In this document: positions 33,533-37,868 of the stretch, piece after piece
Numbering within the stretch: the stretch's first letter is position 1
Layout of the letters: each line of letters begins with the position of its first letter
Assembly (NCBI RefSeq): GCF_003612565.1
Contig: NZ_RAZG01000037.1
Span: forward strand, 1 to 37,868
DNA length: 37,868 nucleotides
DNA from: Roseburia sp. 1XD42-69
Lineage (GTDB): Bacteria; Bacillota; Clostridia; Lachnospirales; Lachnospiraceae
Reading direction: 5' to 3'
Program-made: the position numbers and the translations under genes
Notes under the pieces: generated by a model
Database searches by the model: none
Told to the model about the DNA's origin: nothing
Seen by the model: the letters and a program-made list of their open reading frames with translations, nothing else

Positions 33533-34546
33533 TTAATATCCGTCCACCTGCCAAGCCTGGGGAAGAAAATACTCGCTGAATTTGGCAATGGCATACTGGT
33601 CTGTCATTCCAGAAATATAATCGCATACCACCCGGTCCTGCTTTTCCCCCTGCTCCATCATAGCCAGATATTTCCCCGGTATTAATTCCACATGATCCAT
33701 GTAGTACACAAAAAGCTGCTGAAGCAATGCCCTGGCCTTTACTTCCTCCCCCTTAGCAACAGGATTTTTATACACGTGCCGAAACATATACAAACGCAGT
33801 TCACCCATGGCCTCCCCCACTTCCTTGGAAAGCATAATGTCGTTTTTGCCCATGCTGTTGGTAATGATATTATGTATCAAGGTATTCAGGCGCTCTTTCG
33901 TAGTTTTTCCCAGGGTATTTCTCAACTCCTTTGGGATGTCCTCCTCCACCATAATATGCGCCCGGATGGCGTCGTCAATATCATGGTTGATGTAGGCAAT
34001 TTTATCGGAAAGCCGGACAATTTTCCCCTCCAGGGTGTGAGGTGTGGAACAAGTCTGATGGTTTAAAATGCCGTCCCTCACCTCCCAGGTTAAATTCAGC
34101 CCCCTCCCATTTTTTTCCAGTTTTTCCACAATACGGACACTCTGCCTGCTGTGGCAGAACCCCTCCTCACACAGGGAATTCAGCAAAAACTCCCCCGCAT
34201 GGCCAAAAGGCGTGTGCCCCAGGTCATGGCCCAATGCAATGGCCTCCACTAAATCTTCATTTAACCTTAACGCCTTTGCAATGGTTCTGGCATTCTGGGA
34301 AACTTCCAGGGTATGGGATAACCTGGTGCGGTAGTGGTCCCCTTTGGGCGTCAAAAATACCTGTGTTTTATTCTTTAAGCGGCGGAATGATTTGCAGTGC
34401 AAAATTCTGTCCCTGTCCCTTTGGAAAACAGGCCGGATATCACAGGGCTCCTCCTTCCTCTCCCTCCCCTTGGAATGGATGCTTAAGGTAGCGTAGGGAC
34501 TTAACATTTCCTGTTCCATTTTCTCTATATTCTCACGGATTGTCAT
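33533..34546 (-). CDS. dgt: dGTPase-like HD hydrolase (337 aa)
   Basis: This HD-domain protein belongs to the deoxyguanosinetriphosphate triphosphohydrolase-like family that hydrolyses dNTPs to nucleoside and triphosphate. Substrate breadth varies. Motifs are FRRLKNKTQVF, RTRLSHTLEVSQ, GHDLGHTPFGHAGE (metal site) and IAYINHDIDDA. Two Met codons are adjacent; the one at 34546 has AGGAG with 7-nt spacing and is preferred over 34549. Location just before dnaG is a frequent clostridial arrangement and suits a role in dNTP balance. Confidence 0.93.
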   Translation of the reverse strand: MTIRENIEKMEQEMLSPYATLSIHSKGRERKEEPCDIRPVFQRDRDRILHCKSFRRLKNKTQVFLTPKGDHYRTRLSHTLEVSQNARTIAKALRLNEDLVEAIALGHDLGHTPFGHAGEFLLNSLCEEGFCHSRQSVRIVEKLEKNGRGLNLTWEVRDGILNHQTCSTPHTLEGKIVRLSDKIAYINHDIDDAIRAHIMVEEDIPKELRNTLGKTTKERLNTLIHNIITNSMGKNDIMLSKEVGEAMGELRLYMFRHVYKNPVAKGEEVKARALLQQLFVYYMDHVELIPGKYLAMMEQGEKQDRVVCDYISGMTDQYAIAKFSEYFLPQAWQVDGY

Positions 34547-34676
34547 CATCTGACTCCTGTTTTATCTGACAACTTTGTAAAAAACCTCTATAAATATATA
34601 TTCCGCACAAAATTACTTTTTCCTTTATTTTTTTCAATCTTTTTTAATAATTTTAAAAGATTATGTGATTTTCCCC

Positions 34677-35432
34677 TTATCCCTTTAGAATCTCCAACAT
34701 CTCTCTTAACTCTTTCACTGGAATCTGCCCCGGGGCCGAGGCTTTTCCCACTGTCCCAAAGGTAAGGGCCGAGCCAAAGGTTCCACCGGAAATTCTGCTC
34801 ACCATTCCGTCTTTTCCCATAGACATGGTTATAATGGGGCAATCCATCCCGCTCTCTGCCACTTTAAGCGTTGCGCTAAGAAGCGTGAGCACATCCCCCG
34901 GAGAATTGGGCATAACCGCAATTTTGGGTATATCCGCCCCTAACTCCCTTATCTCTTTCAACCTTTTTATCATTTCGTCCTGATTCGGGGTCTTATTAAA
35001 ATCGTGATTAGAGCCAATCACCTTTACCCCTGCCCGGTGCAATTCCTCTATCAGCTCTCTTGCCGGGATTTTATGAAAAAAGGCCTCCACATCCACCAAA
35101 TCTACAAAACCGCTGGATGCCGCTGCCAAATTTAATTCTCTGTAATATTCCCACGAAATCTCTTTTTCTCCGCCTTCCCCCCTGCTGCGGAATGTAAAAA
35201 GCAGGGGAATATCCCCTAAAACCTTCCGGAGCAGCCCTGCCGTTTCCACTGCTCTCTCTTTGGAATCACTGTGCTGATAAAAATCCACCCGCCATTCTGC
35301 CAAATCCGCCTGGACAGATAATAAATTTTCCCCTTCCTGCAAAATTTCTTCCCTGTTCCTCCCCACAATGGGAACGCATATTTTAGGAATCCCTTCCCCG
35401 ATTCTTATATTTCTAACAATTACTGGTTTCAT
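34677..35432 (-). CDS. aroD: Type I 3-dehydroquinate dehydratase (251 aa)
   Basis: AroD converts 3-dehydroquinate to 3-dehydroshikimate in the shikimate pathway. The Schiff-base lysine is K170 in IPKIAVMP, the general base is H143 in GSNHDFNKTP, and substrate residues sit in EWRVD (46-50) and SAPGQIP near the end. Length fits type I enzymes. The ATG lies inside the end of the upstream hydrolase-like gene (20-nt overlap), with AAGGAGG before it. Other shikimate genes are not nearby. A 126-bp AT-rich gap separates it from the dgt-like gene. Confidence 0.96.
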   Translation of the reverse strand: MKPVIVRNIRIGEGIPKICVPIVGRNREEILQEGENLLSVQADLAEWRVDFYQHSDSKERAVETAGLLRKVLGDIPLLFTFRSRGEGGEKEISWEYYRELNLAAASSGFVDLVDVEAFFHKIPARELIEELHRAGVKVIGSNHDFNKTPNQDEMIKRLKEIRELGADIPKIAVMPNSPGDVLTLLSATLKVAESGMDCPIITMSMGKDGMVSRISGGTFGSALTFGTVGKASAPGQIPVKELREMLEILKG

Positions 35433-35988
35433 CCCCGGCCTCCTTTAAGGAAATTCTTCTTCCGATATATCTTTGACAAATTTCCTGGACCTTCCGCAGC
35501 ATAAAAATATCTTTCAAAGCATCTCCCAGTTCCAGATTGTGGTCCGCCTCCTTGGATACGTGAAGCTCAAAGGCTATCTCCCCATGTCGCTTCATCACCT
35601 CATCTATATGTATGGTATCATCTTTGCTGCTGGTAAACACCAGGCAATCCTCGCTAAAGGATGATACCGCATCATTTATGGGAGCAAACAGTATATGGTA
35701 CACTTTCTGAATCATATTCTGCAAAATACTGCCTGCCACAGCCGTCCCATTTCCCTTAGAGATAAAAAATATATTGTCATAAGCCTCAAAAGAAATCTTG
35801 TTTACCGCAACATTTGCCGCCAGCAAAGCATAGTCCAAAACCTTCTGTCTGTCCCCCTCAGGAAGCTTTCCATAAGAAACTTCCACAACTTCAAATCCAA
35901 AATTCCGAACACTCTTTCCCGCATAATACAACAAAGGCTTTTCCAGGCTGTAATCCAACCCAGGAAAAATAACTGCCAAATTTTTCAT
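35413..35988 (-). CDS. Degenerate alpha/beta hydrolase-like protein (191 aa)
   Basis: The sequence follows a small alpha/beta-hydrolase family seen in Firmicutes: MKNLAVIFPGLDYSLEKPLL, then DNIFFISKGNGTAVAG, where relatives usually read ISKS-I-G-T, and a late TSSKDDTIHID and KEADHNLELGD. The acid (D123/D124) and His (H150) positions are kept. The expected nucleophile serine is replaced by G79, so classical Ser-hydrolase chemistry is unlikely. The ATG at 35988 has GAGGAG upstream; a longer start at 36009 is less supported. It overlaps aroD by 20 nt, so the pair is coupled. Function is unknown. Confidence 0.7.
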   Translation of the reverse strand: MKNLAVIFPGLDYSLEKPLLYYAGKSVRNFGFEVVEVSYGKLPEGDRQKVLDYALLAANVAVNKISFEAYDNIFFISKGNGTAVAGSILQNMIQKVYHILFAPINDAVSSFSEDCLVFTSSKDDTIHIDEVMKRHGEIAFELHVSKEADHNLELGDALKDIFMLRKVQEICQRYIGRRISLKEAGDETSNC

Positions 35989-36051
35989 ATTTCTCTCCTC
36001 TTTTGCCAAATTCTCAACGTATCAGCACATTTCTGTACAGACGATACAAAG

Positions 36052-36085
36052 AAGAGGAAATCCCTCTCTCGAAAGATTTCCTCTT
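36052..36085 (-). terminator. Hairpin downstream of tRNA-Leu(CAG)
   Basis: A perfect 11-bp stem (36052-36062 with 36075-36085, AAGAGGAAATC and its complement) with a 12-nt loop follows the tRNA by 7 nt. The T tract after it is short (CTTTG), so termination may be partial and allow read-through into the hydrolase-like gene. Confidence 0.6.
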
Positions 36086-36092
36086 AAAATCA

Positions 36093-36176
36093 TGCAGGAA
36101 AAGGGACTTGAACCCTCACGACATTGCTGCCACAGGCACCTGAAGCCTGCGCGTCTGCCAATTCCGCCATTCCTGC
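36093..36176 (-). tRNA. tRNA-Leu(CAG)
   Basis: The 84-nt class II tRNA has acceptor GCAGGAA/TTCCTGC, an anticodon arm CAGGC-TTCAGGT-GCCTG giving anticodon CAG, a long variable arm, and a T arm GAGGG-TTCAAGT-CCCTT. CCA is not encoded. Confidence 0.96.
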
Positions 36177-36194
36177 AGAAAACTGACAAAAATT

Positions 36195-36223
36195 ATATTA
36201 CCCTTTTTTTAACATAAAGTCAA
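36195..36223 (-). promoter_or_regulatory. Promoter of tRNA-Leu(CAG)
   Basis: On the minus strand TTGACT (36218-36223), a 17-bp spacer and TAATAT (36195-36200). A TATAAT shifted by 3 bp is also present. Confidence 0.65.
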
Positions 36224-36267
36224 GAGGAAAATAATAATTTTTTCTACAAATTTTTTGTAATTTTCTA

Positions 36268-36296
36268 TTGACATATGAATTTAGATTTGATAAGAT
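36268..36296 (+). promoter_or_regulatory. Promoter of tRNA-Leu(AAG)
   Basis: TTGACA (36268-36273) and TAAGAT (36291-36296) with a 17-bp spacer, about 35 bp before the tRNA. Confidence 0.75.
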
Positions 36297-36330
36297 ATTT
36301 AAGTCGTCGGTGATTCAACATCACAGACAT

Positions 36331-36415
36331 GCGGAAGTGTCGGAACTGGCAGACGAGCAAGACTAAGGATCTTGTGAGCAATGCGCTCGTGTGGGTTCAA
36401 GTCCCATCTTCCGCA
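36331..36415 (+). tRNA. tRNA-Leu(AAG)
   Basis: The 85-nt class II tRNA has acceptor GCGGAAG/CTTCCGC, an anticodon arm CAAGA-CTAAGGA-TCTTG giving anticodon AAG, a long variable arm, and a T arm GTGGG-TTCAAGT-CCCAT. The tyrosine integrase gene converges on its 3' end, so this end is the likely attachment site. Confidence 0.95.
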
Positions 36416-36425
36416 TTCTTGTAAG

Positions 36426-36475
36426 AAGGCTGAAAGCGTTGATTTTTCAAGAGCTTTTGGCCTTTTTTATTTTTG
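36426..36475 (+). terminator. Terminator of tRNA-Leu(AAG)
   Basis: AAGGCTGAAAGC (36426-36437) pairs along 12 bp, including two G-T wobbles, with GCTTTTGGCCTT (36453-36464), followed by a long T run. The integrase stop codon (36447-36449) falls in the loop, so the terminator spans the tRNA/integrase junction. Confidence 0.8.
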
Positions 36476-37772
36476 TGAATGATATTATCTTTTGGTCACT
36501 TTGGTCACTTTTTGACGTTTTTTCTTCTCCCAAAGCATTTAATACCTTCTCGTCTGTCTCTCGGCTGTTTTCTGTATTGTAAATATAATGCTTCAAGGTT
36601 GTTGATTCATCTGCATGTCCCAGCATATCTTTTACTATACTAATATTAACTCCATTGTGTAGCAATGTTGATGCATAGGTTTTTCTGATCTTATGCATTG
36701 TCTTTACTGGAATGCCTATATGTTCACACCCTCTTTTCATTTGGGCATCCACTGCATCCGGTGAAATGCAATTTCCATTTTTCACAAACAGGAAATCTTT
36801 AAAATTATATCCGTATTCCTCGTTTATCAATTCTACCCATTTTATGATTTCTTTCGCTCTGGTCGTCAATGGTAGCCATCTGTCCCCGTCTTCAGATTTT
36901 GTATAGTCCACAACATAAAATCCTTTACTTTTAATATGATCAAGATTGCCTGTATCAAATTCTTCTACAAGCTGCCTATGTATATGGATTCTGTCACCAA
37001 GAATGTCCGATTTGCTGATTGCCAGTATTTCACCCTTCCTTGTCCCTAATTCAAAATCAAGGAGAATGGCTAAAGGTGCTGTATTTGACGGATTACTTCT
37101 CAATCTTCTTTCCATTTCTTGAATGAACAATTCCTTCTCACCAGCCTGGAACACTTCTTTTTCGCTGGACTTTTTACCATTGCTCGCAAACCTCTTCTTA
37201 TTTACTTTTACACGGTATGGATTTTTTTCTATGTATTCGGCATCTACAGCGTACTCTAACATCTGTTTCAAAATTCCGCACATATTATAAAATCCTTTCT
37301 TTTTTAAATTGTGTGTTACTAGAACTGAATTAAAGAAATCATCAATGTTAATCCTAGTAAGATTATTTAAAGCTATGGATATAAATCCTTTGTCTGGCTT
37401 ATAGAATCTGTTCCAGTCTGCCATCATCCGTTTCACTGTTCCGCTGTTTACTTCGTTTACTTTATACTTCATAAATTCATAAAACAAACTTTCCAGAGAC
37501 AATGATGCTTTTGATTGTTCGTCTACATCATCCTTGCATGATGTATAGTATTCAAGTATCATATCTTCTAAATCATGCTTTCTTTTTCTTTTTATTTTTC
37601 TTCTGTTATGTGGTTTAGAAACGTCTGGCAGATAACTGTACCAAACATTTTCTTTTTCATTAAACCATATAGAATATTGATGTTTGCTTAATATCTCCTC
37701 TCTTTTCTTCATCTCAATTTGCTCTTGCACATATGTTAAATCTATCATACCGTGTTCTTCAATATATTTCAA
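36447..37772 (-). CDS. int: Tyrosine recombinase/integrase of an integrated element (441 aa)
   Basis: The protein carries the full catalytic set of phage- and conjugative-element-type tyrosine integrases: R245 in LGTRKGE, H360xxR363 in HKIRKTYAS, H386 in GHADES, and nucleophile Y396. An N-terminal arm-binding region (about 35-75) and a SAM-like core-binding domain (about 90-185) precede the catalytic domain. The start is uncertain. TTG at 37772 gives this length; ATG at 37748 is an alternative eight codons in; the open frame reaches back to about 37801 without ATG or GTG. The gene points at the tRNA-Leu 3' end. The 96 bp upstream hold a GCATAG/CTATG inverted repeat but no visible excisionase. 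Confidence 0.93.
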   Translation of the reverse strand: MKYIEEHGMIDLTYVQEQIEMKKREEILSKHQYSIWFNEKENVWYSYLPDVSKPHNRRKIKRKRKHDLEDMILEYYTSCKDDVDEQSKASLSLESLFYEFMKYKVNEVNSGTVKRMMADWNRFYKPDKGFISIALNNLTRINIDDFFNSVLVTHNLKKKGFYNMCGILKQMLEYAVDAEYIEKNPYRVKVNKKRFASNGKKSSEKEVFQAGEKELFIQEMERRLRSNPSNTAPLAILLDFELGTRKGEILAISKSDILGDRIHIHRQLVEEFDTGNLDHIKSKGFYVVDYTKSEDGDRWLPLTTRAKEIIKWVELINEEYGYNFKDFLFVKNGNCISPDAVDAQMKRGCEHIGIPVKTMHKIRKTYASTLLHNGVNISIVKDMLGHADESTTLKHYIYNTENSRETDEKVLNALGEEKTSKSDQSDQKIISFTKIKKAKSS

Positions 37773-37868
37773 TAAATCAATCGAATTATTATCTATTACT
37801 CAAACTTCGCACATAGATTTTAGCTATGCACCTTGAAAATTCAATATCTGGCAGTTATTCAGTTGTCA

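Noticed and set aside
34550-34676. Terminator between aroD and the dgt-like gene
   Set aside because: The AT-only hairpin AATCTTTT/AAAAGATT has no GC stem and is not followed by a T run on the minus strand.
36331-36415. Reading the second tRNA-Leu as UAA anticodon
   Set aside because: TAA occurs in the loop, but with the 7-nt loop CTAAGGA set by stem CAAGA/TCTTG, positions 34-36 are AAG.
1-37868. CRISPR array, toxin-antitoxin pair, restriction system or retron
   Set aside because: No regularly spaced repeats and no cas, toxin, methyltransferase-restriction or reverse transcriptase genes were seen.

Overview
The window looks like chromosomal DNA from a spore-forming, anaerobic member of the Clostridia, most likely a Lachnospiraceae relative. 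The clues are a YlmC/YmxH sporulation-type protein, DUF5685 and YugP proteins, a class A RNase P RNA, a MurE with the meso-diaminopimelate motif, a pyrB-pyrI pair, and a thioredoxin reductase-like protein without recognisable NADPH motifs. The species call is inference. Nearly all genes lie on the minus strand.

Layout from left to right. 1-441 is non-coding with a 14-bp palindrome. 442-2111 is a BceRS-like two-component system without an ABC transporter in view. It is preceded on its own strand by a hairpin-rich leader and, further upstream, tRNA-Gly(GCC). 2425-4841 holds yqeG, nrdR, ymxH and ychF. 5095-18362 is one long minus-strand gene train, read murE, priA, def, fmt, yugP-like, rsmB, rlmN, stp, prkC, rsgA, rpe, thiN. 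Its genes are tightly spaced or overlapping, with a good promoter just before murE. It joins wall precursor synthesis, replication restart, formyl-Met handling, rRNA modification, ribosome assembly and the Ser/Thr kinase-phosphatase pair.

18363-21060 is an accessory patch. It has about 0.9 kb of decayed minus-strand coding sequence that reads like the debris of a conjugative or mobilizable element, then a PadR regulator and alpha/beta hydrolase pair with a palindromic operator at the promoter. 21079-24950 carries a PH-domain protein, a CmpB-like membrane protein, thioredoxin with its flavoprotein, and pyrB-pyrI on the plus strand. 24963-26850 is a three-gene operon of unknown role (zinc-ribbon membrane protein, DUF5685, J-domain protein). 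RNase P RNA follows at about 26960-27302.

27335-36009 is a second core train, read degenerate alpha/beta hydrolase, aroD, dgt-like, dnaG, rpoD, trmK, nif3-like, nucleoside kinase. It contains the dnaG-rpoD macromolecular-synthesis core. Two head-to-head tRNA-Leu genes follow. A tyrosine integrase abuts the 3' end of the second one, marking the left edge of an integrated element that runs out of the window to the right.

I found no CRISPR array, toxin-antitoxin pair, restriction system or obvious defence system. The least explained pieces are the DUF5685 operon, the Ser-to-Gly alpha/beta hydrolase beside aroD, the structured leader before the two-component system, and the element debris upstream of murE.
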